Origin: Pseudomonas jinjuensis
GTDB lineage: Bacteria > Pseudomonadota > Gammaproteobacteria > Pseudomonadales > Pseudomonadaceae
Direction of reading: 5' to 3'
Assembly: GCF_900103845.1 (NCBI RefSeq)
Contig: NZ_FNIJ01000027.1
Span: forward strand, 1 to 53,270
DNA length: 53,270 nucleotides
The notes beneath the pieces are model-generated. The model made no database searches. It had not been told where the DNA came from and saw only the letters and a list, made by a program, of their open reading frames with translations. How positions within the stretch are numbered: position 1 is the first letter of the stretch; each line of letters starts with the position of its first letter. Both the position numbers and the translations under genes were made by a program. Below are positions 30,573 through 39,539 of this stretch, piece after piece.

Positions 30573-31336
30573 CAGGCCCCCAGGATGCGCCGCACGCGCT
30601 CGAGGTCTTCCGGTGTATCGACGCCGGCCTGCGGCGCCTCCAGGGCGTCGGCCACGTGGATGCGCACGCCGTGCCAGAGCGCGCGCAGCTGCTCCAGGCA
30701 TTCGGTGTCTTCCAGCCAGCACGGGCCCCAGGCTACGAAATCGCGCAGGAAGCGCGCGCGATAGGCATAGATGCCGATGTGTCGGCGATAAGGGACGCCG
30801 GCCGGCAGCAGGTCGCGGCTGGCGGCGAGGGCGTCGCGCGCCCACGGCAGGGTGGCGCGGCTGAAGGTCAGCGCCAGGCCGTTGCAGTCGCTGACGACTT
30901 TGACGATGTTCGGATTGAACAGCGCCGCGACCTCGTGGATCGGTTCGGCCAGGGTGGCGATGCCGGCCTCCGGGTGGGCGGCGAGATTGCCGGCCACCTG
31001 GTCGATGATCGACGGCGGGATCAGCGGCTCGTCGCCCTGGACGTTGACCACTATGGCGTCGTCGGCCAGGCCCAGCGCATCGGCGACTTCCGCCAGGCGA
31101 TCGGTGCCGGAATTGTGGTCGGCGCGGGTCAGCAGCGCCTGGGCGCCGAAGCCCTCGCAGGCCTCGCGGATGCGCGCATCGTCGGTGGCGACCACCACCT
31201 GGGTGGCGCCGCTCCTGCGCGCCTGTTCCCAGACGTGCTGGATCATCGGTTTGCCGGCGATGTCCTGCAGCGGCTTGCCGGGCAGGCGGGTGGAGGCGTA
31301 GCGGGCGGGAATTACGACAGTGAAGGCGTTGCTCAT
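30572..31336 (-). CDS. kdsB: CMP-KDO synthetase
   Basis: This 254-residue enzyme activates KDO with CTP for lipopolysaccharide core synthesis. [29 protein letters not shown] is the N-terminal nucleotide-binding region, and [13 protein letters not shown] and [11 protein letters not shown] are diagnostic. It stands with lpxK in an LPS-related operon. Confidence 0.95.
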   Translation of the reverse strand: MSNAFTVVIPARYASTRLPGKPLQDIAGKPMIQHVWEQARRSGATQVVVATDDARIREACEGFGAQALLTRADHNSGTDRLAEVADALGLADDAIVVNVQGDEPLIPPSIIDQVAGNLAAHPEAGIATLAEPIHEVAALFNPNIVKVVSDCNGLALTFSRATLPWARDALAASRDLLPAGVPYRRHIGIYAYRARFLRDFVAWGPCWLEDTECLEQLRALWHGVRIHVADALEAPQAGVDTPEDLERVRRILGA

Positions 31337-31360
31337 CGGTGCTGCTCGGCTCGCTCGCGG

Positions 31361-31546
31361 TTACTTGTCCAGGCGTTCGTCGACGTTCAGGGTGCGGGCT
31401 TCGCCTTCGAGCATCACCGGAATCCCGTCGCGCACCGGATAGGCCAGGCCGTCGGCCTTGCAGATCAGTTCGGATTTGTCGTCGGCCAGCTTCAGCGGCC
31501 CCTTGCACAGCGGGCAGGCGAGAATGTCGAGGAGTTTCGGGTCCAT
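31361..31546 (-). CDS. Trm112-family small zinc-binding protein
   Basis: The 61-residue protein begins [20 protein letters not shown] and has three cysteines (C11, C14, C29) plus [11 protein letters not shown]. The family is named for a eukaryotic methyltransferase activator, and bacterial versions are usually linked to kdsB/lpxK. The exact role here is not known. Confidence 0.9.
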   Translation of the reverse strand: MDPKLLDILACPLCKGPLKLADDKSELICKADGLAYPVRDGIPVMLEGEARTLNVDERLDK

Positions 31547-31586
31547 GGTCGGAGTCCTTGGAAAGCAGGGGCAGCGGGGCTGCCTG

Positions 31587-32585
31587 TCAGCGCGCGGCGA
31601 GACGCTCGAGCTGGGCGTCGAACCAGGCGACGAAGGCCGGGGAAGGCTGCGCGTCGACGGCGAGGTACCACCAGTCGGGAGCGGCGAAGGCCCGGCATTT
31701 CACCGCGTCCTTCTCGGTCATCAGCAGCGGCAGTGGCGGACTGAATTGCAGCTGTCCGGCGTCATAGGCTGCGTGGTCGGGGAAGACATGCGGAATCGGC
31801 CGCCAGTGTAGCGCCTCGAGCGTCGCGAAGAAACGCTGCGGGTTGCCGATGCCGGCCAGCGCGTGCACGGCCTGCCCGGGGGGGAAACGGTCGAGTGCGG
31901 CAGTCTCGCCGGACGCCAGGTTGACCAGCCGGGTCGGCTGCAGGACGAAGGAGAAGCCATCCGCCGGATCGCTGGCGGCGCCGTTGTGCAGCACCGCGTC
32001 GACCTCCGCCAGGCGCTCGGCCGGCTCGCGCAGCGGCCCGGCCGGCAGGCAGCGGCGATTGCCCAGCCCGCGGGCGGCGTCGATCAGCACCAGCTCCAGA
32101 TCCCGCGCCAGGCGGTAGTGCTGCAGGCCGTCGTCGCAGAGGATCAGGTCCAGCGGCTCTTCGGCCAGCAGCGCCTGCACGGCACGTGGGCGGTCCGGGT
32201 CGATCATCAGCGGCACGCCGCTGCGCTGTACGATCATCAGCGGCTCGTCGCCCGCCTCGCCCGCCTGCTGGTCCGCGCGCACGCGCCAGGGATAGGCCGG
32301 CGGTTTCGCCCCGTAGCCACGGCTGACCACGCCCACCCGCAGCCCACGGGAGCGGCAATGCTCGATCAGCCAGAGGATCATCGGCGTCTTGCCGGTACCG
32401 CCAACGGTGATGTTGCCGACCACCAGGACCGGCACCGGCGCGCGGTAGGCCTCGCGCTGCCCGGACAGGAACGCCGCGCGCTTGCGCCTGGCCACCGAGC
32501 GGTACAGCCACTCCAGCGGGCGCAGCAGCGCCAGCGCCGGATGGCCGCGGTACCAGGCGTCGAGCAGGCGGTCGGCGAAAGCCAT
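31587..32585 (-). CDS. lpxK: Tetraacyldisaccharide 4'-kinase
   Basis: This 332-residue inner-membrane-associated kinase adds the 4'-phosphate of lipid A. The P-loop is [14 protein letters not shown]. An N-terminal hydrophobic patch and [19 protein letters not shown] (catalytic Asp) are present. Its ATG overlaps the exbD stop by one base. Confidence 0.95.
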   Translation of the reverse strand: MAFADRLLDAWYRGHPALALLRPLEWLYRSVARRKRAAFLSGQREAYRAPVPVLVVGNITVGGTGKTPMILWLIEHCRSRGLRVGVVSRGYGAKPPAYPWRVRADQQAGEAGDEPLMIVQRSGVPLMIDPDRPRAVQALLAEEPLDLILCDDGLQHYRLARDLELVLIDAARGLGNRRCLPAGPLREPAERLAEVDAVLHNGAASDPADGFSFVLQPTRLVNLASGETAALDRFPPGQAVHALAGIGNPQRFFATLEALHWRPIPHVFPDHAAYDAGQLQFSPPLPLLMTEKDAVKCRAFAAPDWWYLAVDAQPSPAFVAWFDAQLERLAAR

Positions 32586-33028
32586 CAGGGCTTGTCCGCC
32601 TGGGCCTCGACGGTGGTGATGCGCAGGTGCGAGAAGCCGAGCTTGCCGGCCGCATCCATGGCGGTGACCACCGACTGGTGGGTGGTCTTGCCGTCGGCGG
32701 TGATCACCACCGGCAGGCTGTTGTCGCCGTCCGACTCCTTCTGCATGGCCGCCATCAGGGTCGACAGGTCGCTGCGGGCGAGCACCTGGCCGTTCAGCGA
32801 ATAGTGGCCCTGGGTGTCGATGGCCAGCTCCAGCTGCCTGATCTCGGTGGCCTCCGGCGGCGTGCCGCTGACCGCCTCGGGCAGCTCGACCTTGAGCTGC
32901 GACGGCTTGGTGAAGGAGGTGCTGACCACGAAGAACAGCAGCAGCACGAAGATCACGTCGATCAGCGAGGTCAGGTTGAGGAACACGTCGTCACGCGCGG
33001 CGCTCCCCGCTCTGCGGCGGAACTTCAC
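32585..33028 (-). CDS. exbD: ExbD/TolR-family energy transducer
   Basis: This 147-residue protein has one N-terminal helix with the proton-path Asp in [20 protein letters not shown] and a periplasmic domain. It starts at GTG 33028, overlapping exbB by four bases. With the exbB product it forms a proton-driven motor of the ExbBD/TolQR type. No tonB gene is adjacent, so its partner is not defined here. Confidence 0.9.
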   Translation of the reverse strand: MKFRRRAGSAARDDVFLNLTSLIDVIFVLLLFFVVSTSFTKPSQLKVELPEAVSGTPPEATEIRQLELAIDTQGHYSLNGQVLARSDLSTLMAAMQKESDGDNSLPVVITADGKTTHQSVVTAMDAAGKLGFSHLRITTVEAQADKP

Positions 33029-33660
33029 GCTTTGCCATCCTCGGCGTAGTCGACCTCGCGGTCGCCCTGCACCACTTCCACCAGCTTGATCGCTTCCTGT
33101 TCCATGGCCACCACCAGCTCATCGATGCGGCGCAGCAGGTAGCGGTGGAAGAACACGGCGGGAATCGCCACGATCAGGCCGGCCGCGGTGGTGACCAAGG
33201 CCTTGGAAATACCGCCGGCGAGCATCGGCGCATTGGCCATGCCGTCGCGCATGAACGCGCTGAAGATGTCGATCATGCCGAACACCGTACCGAGCAGACC
33301 CAGCAACGGAGACATGGCGGCGATGGTGCCGAGGGCGTTCAGGTAGCGCTCCAGCTCGTGGATGACGCGCGACGCGGCCTCCTCGATGCACTCCTTCATG
33401 ATCTCCCGGCCATGCCTGGAATTGGCCAGGCCGGCGGCGAGGATTTCACCCAGCGGCGAGGAGTGCCTGAGCTCCTTGAGGGCCTGGCTGTTCATCTTCT
33501 TCGCCTTGATCTGCTTCCAGACCTGCCCCAGCAGCTGGGGCGGCGCCACCCTGCTCAGGCGCAGCGTCCAGAGCCGCTCGGCGATGATGGCGGTGGCCGC
33601 GATGGAGCTCAGAATGATCGGCAGCATCATCCAGCCGCCGGCTTTTACCAGTTCCCACAC
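33025..33660 (-). CDS. exbB: ExbB/TolQ-family proton channel subunit
   Basis: This 211-residue protein starts at GTG 33660 (V-W-E-L-V-K-A-G-G-W-M-M), preceded by GGGGA. It has three membrane helices. The second is in the conserved MSPLLGLLGTVFGMIDIF segment, and the third in GISKALVTTAAGLIVAIPAVFF. Together with exbD it lies next to lpxK and comEC as in P. aeruginosa. Confidence 0.9.
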   Translation of the reverse strand: MWELVKAGGWMMLPIILSSIAATAIIAERLWTLRLSRVAPPQLLGQVWKQIKAKKMNSQALKELRHSSPLGEILAAGLANSRHGREIMKECIEEAASRVIHELERYLNALGTIAAMSPLLGLLGTVFGMIDIFSAFMRDGMANAPMLAGGISKALVTTAAGLIVAIPAVFFHRYLLRRIDELVVAMEQEAIKLVEVVQGDREVDYAEDGKA

Positions 33661-33733
33661 AGTGGCGAATTCCCCAAGAAAAAAGTCGCGACACTCTAGC
33701 ACAGGGCTAACCCTGCGCCGACCGCCGCGGTTC

Positions 33734-35956
33734 TCATTTTTCCCGCCAGAAGCGAGGCACTGCGCGGGCTGCATGCGCTGGCTGGCGGGCCCCGAGGAGG
33801 ATCCTCAGGCCGCCTTCCGCCGCCGTATCGTGGATGGCGATGCCGGAATCGCGGACCCGCTGCACGACCAGCGGATGGGGATGGCCGTAGGGATTGTTCA
33901 TGCCCCGCGAGATGAGGAAGGCGCCGGGCGCCAGGGCGCGCAGGAATCCCGGCCCGGAAGAGCTGCGACTGCCATGGTGGCCGGCCAGCAGCCAGTCCAC
34001 GTGCGGCCGGGGGTGCGCCGCCAGCCACGCCTGCTCGGCGGCGACCGGCATATCGCCGGTGAGCAAGACGCTCTCGCCCGCGGCCTCGACGCGCAGCACG
34101 CAGGAGCGCTCGTTGCTGTCCCGCGCCGCCGGCCAGTGCCAACTGGAGAAATGCACTCCGTCAACCTGCCACTCCTCGTCCCGGCATGGCCCGGCGGCCA
34201 GCGCGCGGGGCAGCCGCTCCGGCTCGCCGCTGACCACCCGCGCAGCCGGCACGGCGGCAACCACCGCCTGGGCGCCGCCGGCATGGTCGCTGTCGGCGTG
34301 GCTGAGCATCAGCATGTCCAGTTGCGTGATGCCCAGCCCGCGCAGTTCCGGCACCACCACCCGCTCGCCGAGATCGAAGTCGCCGCTGCGCGGGCCGGCG
34401 TCGTAGAGCCAGGCATGCCGATGGGTGCGGACCAGCACCGAAAGCCCCTGCCCCACGTCCAGCACCCGCACCTCGGCAAGGCCGAATGCGGGCGCGTCCG
34501 GCTGCGGATACAGAACCGGCAGCCACAGCGCGATACCCAGCAGGCGCATGGGCACGCCGGCCGGCAGCAGCATCAGCAGCGCGCCGGCGAGCGCCAGGGC
34601 CAGCGCCCAGCCGGGTGCAACCATCGGCTGCCAGGCCGGCGCCAGCCCGGCCATGGCGGCCAGCAGGCGGAAGAGCAGTTCCAGCACCCCGCCGGCGCAC
34701 CACAGCACACCCTCCCCCAGCCACGGAACAGCCAGCAGCAGGCTGCCGAGCAACGCCATCGGCACCACCAGCAGCTCCACGCAGGGCACCGCGATCAGGT
34801 TCGCCAGCATTCCCGTGAAGCTCACCGGCAGCCCGAGCATCAGCAAGGCAGGCGCCAGCCCCAGCGCCATCAGCCATTGCGCGCGGGTCCAGGCGCGCCA
34901 CCACGACCATTTCCCGAGGCGTCCGGCGAAACCGAGGATCAGCAGCGCCACGGCGCCGAACGACAGCCAGAAGCCTGGCGTCAGGCTGGCCAGCGGGTCG
35001 ACCAGCAGGAGCAGCGCCAGGGCCGCAAGCAACGGAATCCACAAGCCCAGGTGGCGAAAGCGCAGGCGCCACAGCAGCACCAGTGAAATCATCACGCAGG
35101 CCCGCCGGGCCGGCACTTCCAGCCCGGCCATCAGCGCGTAGCCCCAGGCGCCGCAGACCGCCAGCGCGCACGCGCAGGGCAGCCAGGGAAGCCGGGGCGG
35201 CCACCAGCCCCGGCGCGACAGCTGCACCACCAGCCCGTAGAGCAGCCCGGCCAGCAGGGAGATGTGCGAGCCGGAAATCACCATCAGGTGCATGGTTCCG
35301 GTGTCCTGCAGGATCTGCCAGTCCCGCCGCCCGAGTCCCGAGCCATCGCCCAGCACCAGCGCCGCCAGCGCGGCGGAGCGGCCGTTGGCATCCACCGCCA
35401 GCAGGCGCTGCCGCCAGGATTCGCGCCACGCCGCCGGACCACTGGCGGCCTGCAGCCGTTCGCCGACCTTGACGCTGCCGGTGGCACCGATGCGCCGGGC
35501 GGTCAGCCAGGCCTCGTAGTCGAAGCCGAACTGGTTGACCAGCCCGCGCGCCCGCTTCAGCCGCACCGCCAGCCGCCAGCGCTCGCCACCCTGCACCCGC
35601 GGCCCGCCGTGCCACGACAGGCGCATGCGGCGTGGCAGCGGCACGCGGGCGCCGCCGATATCCTCCAGTTCGAAACGCACTCCGTCGGGCGAAACGTCCG
35701 GCAGGCCGGCGACCCGGCCTTCCAGCCAGAGGGTGCTGCCATCGAGGCTTTTCGACAGGCGGTCAGCCAGCGTCCAGTGCGCCGACAGGCAGGCCCAGGC
35801 GAAGCCCAGCAGGAACAGCCCCAGCCAGCCGCGACGCCTGCCCAGCAGCGGAAATGCCGCGGCAGACAGCAGCGCCAGAGCCCACAGTGGCGGCAACGCA
35901 GGCAGAAAGCGCAGGACGAGCAGCCCGAGCGCCAGCGCGATCATCCCTGAACGCAT
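33734..35956 (-). CDS. comEC: DNA internalisation competence protein ComEC/Rec2
   Basis: This 740-residue multi-span membrane protein forms the inner-membrane DNA uptake channel. It has an N-terminal OB-like DUF4131 region, a competence transmembrane domain (MHLMVISGSHISLLAGLLYGL) and a C-terminal metallo-beta-lactamase domain with MLSHADSDHAGG and AGHHGS. It is complete and intact. With pilZ in the same window it is consistent with capacity for natural transformation, but other genes are needed. Confidence 0.94.
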   Translation of the reverse strand: MRSGMIALALGLLVLRFLPALPPLWALALLSAAAFPLLGRRRGWLGLFLLGFAWACLSAHWTLADRLSKSLDGSTLWLEGRVAGLPDVSPDGVRFELEDIGGARVPLPRRMRLSWHGGPRVQGGERWRLAVRLKRARGLVNQFGFDYEAWLTARRIGATGSVKVGERLQAASGPAAWRESWRQRLLAVDANGRSAALAALVLGDGSGLGRRDWQILQDTGTMHLMVISGSHISLLAGLLYGLVVQLSRRGWWPPRLPWLPCACALAVCGAWGYALMAGLEVPARRACVMISLVLLWRLRFRHLGLWIPLLAALALLLLVDPLASLTPGFWLSFGAVALLILGFAGRLGKWSWWRAWTRAQWLMALGLAPALLMLGLPVSFTGMLANLIAVPCVELLVVPMALLGSLLLAVPWLGEGVLWCAGGVLELLFRLLAAMAGLAPAWQPMVAPGWALALALAGALLMLLPAGVPMRLLGIALWLPVLYPQPDAPAFGLAEVRVLDVGQGLSVLVRTHRHAWLYDAGPRSGDFDLGERVVVPELRGLGITQLDMLMLSHADSDHAGGAQAVVAAVPAARVVSGEPERLPRALAAGPCRDEEWQVDGVHFSSWHWPAARDSNERSCVLRVEAAGESVLLTGDMPVAAEQAWLAAHPRPHVDWLLAGHHGSRSSSGPGFLRALAPGAFLISRGMNNPYGHPHPLVVQRVRDSGIAIHDTAAEGGLRILLGARQPAHAARAVPRFWREK

Positions 35957-36082
35957 CGACAGCTTCCCTCGCGGAGCAACCGGGCGACAGCCGCCGCCGG
36001 TTACACCGAGTCATAAATGCGGATCAACGGTGCTCGTCAGCTAGGCATAATGACCCATTTCTGTCTGTCAGGGATTTCCCCC

Positions 36083-36610
36083 ATGCCGCGCCGACTTTTC
36101 AAGCGCTACATGCCCGATCCGCAGGTGATCAGGGAACACAAGGGCCTGCGCTTCCTCGGTCCGCTGATCCATTCGCCCAATCTCTGGCACCTGAATCGCC
36201 ACTCGGTGTCGCGGGCCATGGGCATGGGACTGTTCGCCGCCTTCGTGCCAATTCCCATGCAGATGCTGCTGGCGGCGAGCCTGGCGATCTGGGCCCGGGC
36301 CAACCTGCCGATCTCGGTGGGGCTGGTCTGGCTGACCAATCCGATCACCATGCCGCCGGTGTTCTACTGCACCTACAAGATGGGCGCCTGGCTGATGCAG
36401 GTCCCGCCGCGGACGCTGCCGGAGAACCTGACCTGGGAATGGATCTGCGACGAGCTGTCGACGCTGTGGCAGCCGTTCCTGCTCGGCTCGCTGGTCTGCG
36501 GCGTGCTGATCGGGGTGTTCGCCTATTTCCTGACCATGGGCTACTGGCGCTGGTGGATCGGCCGCAACTGGCGGCGGCGGCAGACGGTGCGCGGCACGAA
36601 GCAGGGCTGA
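36083..36610 (+). CDS. DUF2062 membrane protein
   Basis: This 175-residue protein has the DUF2062 pattern: LNRHSVSRAMGMGLFAAFVPIPMQMLLAA then ANLPISVGLVWLTNPITMPPVFY. About three membrane helices are visible. ATG 36083 follows the weak purine-rich GGGA. Function is unknown. It is the last gene before the change to the ethanol-oxidation island. Confidence 0.87.
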   Translation: MPRRLFKRYMPDPQVIREHKGLRFLGPLIHSPNLWHLNRHSVSRAMGMGLFAAFVPIPMQMLLAASLAIWARANLPISVGLVWLTNPITMPPVFYCTYKMGAWLMQVPPRTLPENLTWEWICDELSTLWQPFLLGSLVCGVLIGVFAYFLTMGYWRWWIGRNWRRRQTVRGTKQG

Positions 36611-36616
36611 AGTGCT

Positions 36617-38308
36617 TCAGTCGCTGAGCATCGCACTCAGTACGGCACGCAGCTTGCCCGGCTTGACCGGTTTGTTCAGCAACGGAACGCCAAGGCGCTG
36701 CAGGGCGCGGCGGCATTCGTCGGTGCGGTCGGCGGTGATCATCACGGCGGGCAGGTCGGTGGCGAAGTGCTCGCGCAGGGCGCTCACCACCTGGCAGCCG
36801 GTGGTGCCATGGTCGAGGTGGTAGTCGGCGAGGATGGCCTCCGGCGCGCGCCCGCCGAGCACGGCGAGTGCGCCATCCAGGTCAGTGGCGGCAAGCACTT
36901 CGCAGCCCCATTGGCCGAGCAGCGCGGACATGCTGTAGAGGATCGCTTCCTCGTTGTCCACCACCAGCAGGCGCCGGCCGGGCAAGGGGTCGCCGGTCGA
37001 AGGGCGCGGGCTGGCTTCGCTGGCCGGCGGCGCGGGGGCCTCGTCGGCCAGCGGCACTTCGATGGAGAACACCGAGCCGCGTCCTGGCACCGAGCGCACT
37101 TCGACGCGATAGCCGAGGATGCCGGCGATGCGGTCGACGATTGCCAACCCGAGGCCGACGCCCCGGCGCTCGGCGGCGCGACCGACATCGAGCTGGTTGA
37201 ATTCGCGGAAGATCGCCTGCAACTGGTCGGCCGGAATGCCCCGGCCGCTGTCCCACACCTCCAGGCGCAGCTTGTCGCCCCGCCTGCGCCCGCCGAGCAG
37301 TACGGCGCCACGTTCGGTGTAGCGACAGGCATTGCTGAGGAAGTTGCGCAGGATGCGCGAGAGCAGGCGCACGTCGGTGCGCACCGCCTGGCGCGGGATG
37401 CGCACACGCAGTTGCAGGCCGGAGGAGCGCGCCACGCCGTCGAATTCCGAGGTCAGCGGGCCGAGCAGTTCGTCGAGGTGGTGATTGTCCAGGTCCGGGC
37501 GGATCGCGCTCTGGTCCAGGCGGGCGATTTCCAGCAGGTCGGTGAGCAGCGTTTCCGCGCCTTCCAGAGCCTGGTGGGTGCGCTCCACCAGCAGTTGCTC
37601 GGCCGCCGGCAATTGCCGCTCGCGCAGGGTATCCACCAGCAGGCGCGCGGCGTTGAGCGGTTGCAGCAGGTCGTGGCTGGCGGCGGCCAGGTACTTGTCC
37701 TTGCTGTTGTTGGCGGCCTCGGCGGCGTCGCGGGCCTCGCACAGCTGCTGGTTGAGCGCTACCAGCTCGCGGGTTCGCGCGGCGACGCGCTGCTCCAGTT
37801 CCTCATTGAGGGTCTGCAGGCGCTGCTGGGCCTGGATGCGCTCGGTGATGTCGGCGACGAAGCCTTCCACCAGTCCCTCTTCGTCGGGCTTGATGAGCAG
37901 GTTCATCAGCACGTCGACATGGCTGCCGTCCTTGCGCAGCAGACGGGTTTCATAACCGAACAGCCCACCTCGCTCCTGCAGCAGCGTCCGGATGCGGCGC
38001 ATCTCCGCCTCGCCGTCGACGAACAGATGGCTGGCCATGTCCTTCAGGGTCCACAGCACCTGCTGCGGGTCGGTGTAGCCGAGCATCCGCGCCAGCGCCG
38101 GGTTGGCCGCGCGCAGGCCATGGTTGAGGCTGGCCTGGAAGATGCCGTGCACGGCGTGCTCGAACAGCCATTTGTAGCGGTTGCGCTCGGTCTCCAGCTC
38201 TTCCAGGCGCGCCAGCAGCTCCGGGTAATGGCTCTTGCGCGCGGAATGGCTGCCGAGGCCGAGAAGGCCGGTCAGCGCATCCTGCTGCTCGTCAGAGGGC
38301 CTCGCCAT
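36617..38308 (-). CDS. ercS: Hybrid sensor histidine kinase, ErcS-like
   Basis: This 563-residue soluble hybrid kinase has a PAS domain (about 45-155) and a short coiled coil (about 160-200). HisKA follows with H212 in AAASHDLLQPLNAARLL, then an HATPase domain (NACRYTERG, DSGRGIP, GVGLGLAIV) and a receiver domain (about 445-563) with phosphoacceptor D495 and the lysine in LLNKPVKP. No membrane segment is present, so it senses a cytoplasmic signal. ATG 38308 overlaps the ercA end by 17 bp. In P. aeruginosa ErcS belongs to the signalling cascade for ethanol oxidation; its adjacency to ercA supports the name. Confidence 0.8.
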   Translation of the reverse strand: MARPSDEQQDALTGLLGLGSHSARKSHYPELLARLEELETERNRYKWLFEHAVHGIFQASLNHGLRAANPALARMLGYTDPQQVLWTLKDMASHLFVDGEAEMRRIRTLLQERGGLFGYETRLLRKDGSHVDVLMNLLIKPDEEGLVEGFVADITERIQAQQRLQTLNEELEQRVAARTRELVALNQQLCEARDAAEAANNSKDKYLAAASHDLLQPLNAARLLVDTLRERQLPAAEQLLVERTHQALEGAETLLTDLLEIARLDQSAIRPDLDNHHLDELLGPLTSEFDGVARSSGLQLRVRIPRQAVRTDVRLLSRILRNFLSNACRYTERGAVLLGGRRRGDKLRLEVWDSGRGIPADQLQAIFREFNQLDVGRAAERRGVGLGLAIVDRIAGILGYRVEVRSVPGRGSVFSIEVPLADEAPAPPASEASPRPSTGDPLPGRRLLVVDNEEAILYSMSALLGQWGCEVLAATDLDGALAVLGGRAPEAILADYHLDHGTTGCQVVSALREHFATDLPAVMITADRTDECRRALQRLGVPLLNKPVKPGKLRAVLSAMLSD

Positions 38309-39455
38309 AAACCACCTCGACGTCTCGCTGGCTCGACTCGCGCGGGTTGGTGAGGATGCACGGGTCCTGCATGGCATGGCGCGAGAGGAAGGGAATGTCC
38401 GAACTGCCGACGCCATGCAGGCCGAGGGTTTCGTGGAAGCCGACGGTGCGCTTGAGTTCGATCAGGTGTTCCACCAGGCGCAGGCGGATCTGCGCATGGT
38501 TGAGGCCCCGGCAGTCGATGCCGAAGGTCTCGGCGATGACCTTGAAGCGCTCCGGCGCGGCGCTGTAGTTGAAGGCCACCACGTGCTCCACCAGCACCGC
38601 GTTGCACAGCCCGTGCGGCAGATCGAGGAAGCCGCCGAGACTGTGCGACATGGCGTGTACCGCGCCGAGGATGGCGTTGGAAAAGGCCAGCCCGGCCTGC
38701 ATGCTGCCGAGCATGATCTTCTCGCGCAGGGCGATGTCGTCGGGATTGGCGATCATCTGCACCAGGTTGCCGTCGATCAGGCGCATGGCTTCCAGCGCGT
38801 GGGGATCGGTGAGCGGCCCGTGGCCGGTGGAAACGAACGCCTCGATGGCGTGCACCAGGGCGTCGATGCCGGTGCAGGCGGAGAGGAACGGGTCCATGGT
38901 CAGGGTGGTTTCCGGGTCGATCAGCGACACATCGGGCACCACCGCCTTGCTGACCACGGAGAACTTCATGCGCTCGTCCTGGTTGGAAATGATGACGAAC
39001 TGGGAAACGTCCGCCGAGGTGCCGGCGGTGGTCGGGATGAGGATCAGCGGCGGGCTCGGCACGCGGATCTTGTCCACCCCCTCGAACTCGAGAATGCTGC
39101 GCCCGTGTGCGACGACGATGCCGATGCCCTTGGCGCAGTCCATCGGGCTGCCACCGCCGACCGCGACGATGACGTTGCAGCCCTGGCTGCGGTAGACCTC
39201 GGCGCCGAGCATGACTTCCTCGACGCGCGGGTTGGGCGACACATTGGTGTAAACGCAGTAGTCGATGCCCTGCTCGCTCAGGCTGTGCTCGATATCGGCT
39301 ACCCAGCCGGCGGCGACGACGCCGGGATCGGAGACCAGCAGGACCCTGCGGGCGCCGAAGGTTTTCGCGTAATTGGCAACGCTGTGCCGGCAGCCGGCGC
39401 CGAAGATGATTTCCGGCGAAACGAATTTGCGCAGCTGGCTGAGGTCGTGATTCAT
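38292..39455 (-). CDS. ercA: Iron-containing alcohol dehydrogenase ErcA
   Basis: This 387-residue group III dehydrogenase has the NAD motif GGGSPMDCAKG, TTAGTSADVSQF, and the metal-binding His/Asp set in GAVHAMSHSLGGFLDLPHGLCNAVL. In P. aeruginosa ErcA has a regulatory role in the ethanol oxidation hierarchy. ATG 39455 gives the length I recall for the homologue; ATG 39467 would add four residues. A GATAAAAATAAG stretch precedes it. Confidence 0.85.
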   Translation of the reverse strand: MNHDLSQLRKFVSPEIIFGAGCRHSVANYAKTFGARRVLLVSDPGVVAAGWVADIEHSLSEQGIDYCVYTNVSPNPRVEEVMLGAEVYRSQGCNVIVAVGGGSPMDCAKGIGIVVAHGRSILEFEGVDKIRVPSPPLILIPTTAGTSADVSQFVIISNQDERMKFSVVSKAVVPDVSLIDPETTLTMDPFLSACTGIDALVHAIEAFVSTGHGPLTDPHALEAMRLIDGNLVQMIANPDDIALREKIMLGSMQAGLAFSNAILGAVHAMSHSLGGFLDLPHGLCNAVLVEHVVAFNYSAAPERFKVIAETFGIDCRGLNHAQIRLRLVEHLIELKRTVGFHETLGLHGVGSSDIPFLSRHAMQDPCILTNPRESSQRDVEVVYGEAL

Positions 39456-39539
39456 CTGACGGACCATTCTTATTTTTATCGGAATTTTCCGGCAGCCTAC
39501 TTCATCCGTGGGTTATTGCAATGCGACCTTTGCCAGGGT

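Noticed and set aside
38292..38308. The 17-bp overlap of ercA and ercS as a frameshift or fusion
   Set aside because: Both frames are intact with family-typical ends, and the kinase start has no better alternative; short overlaps are normal in this operon.
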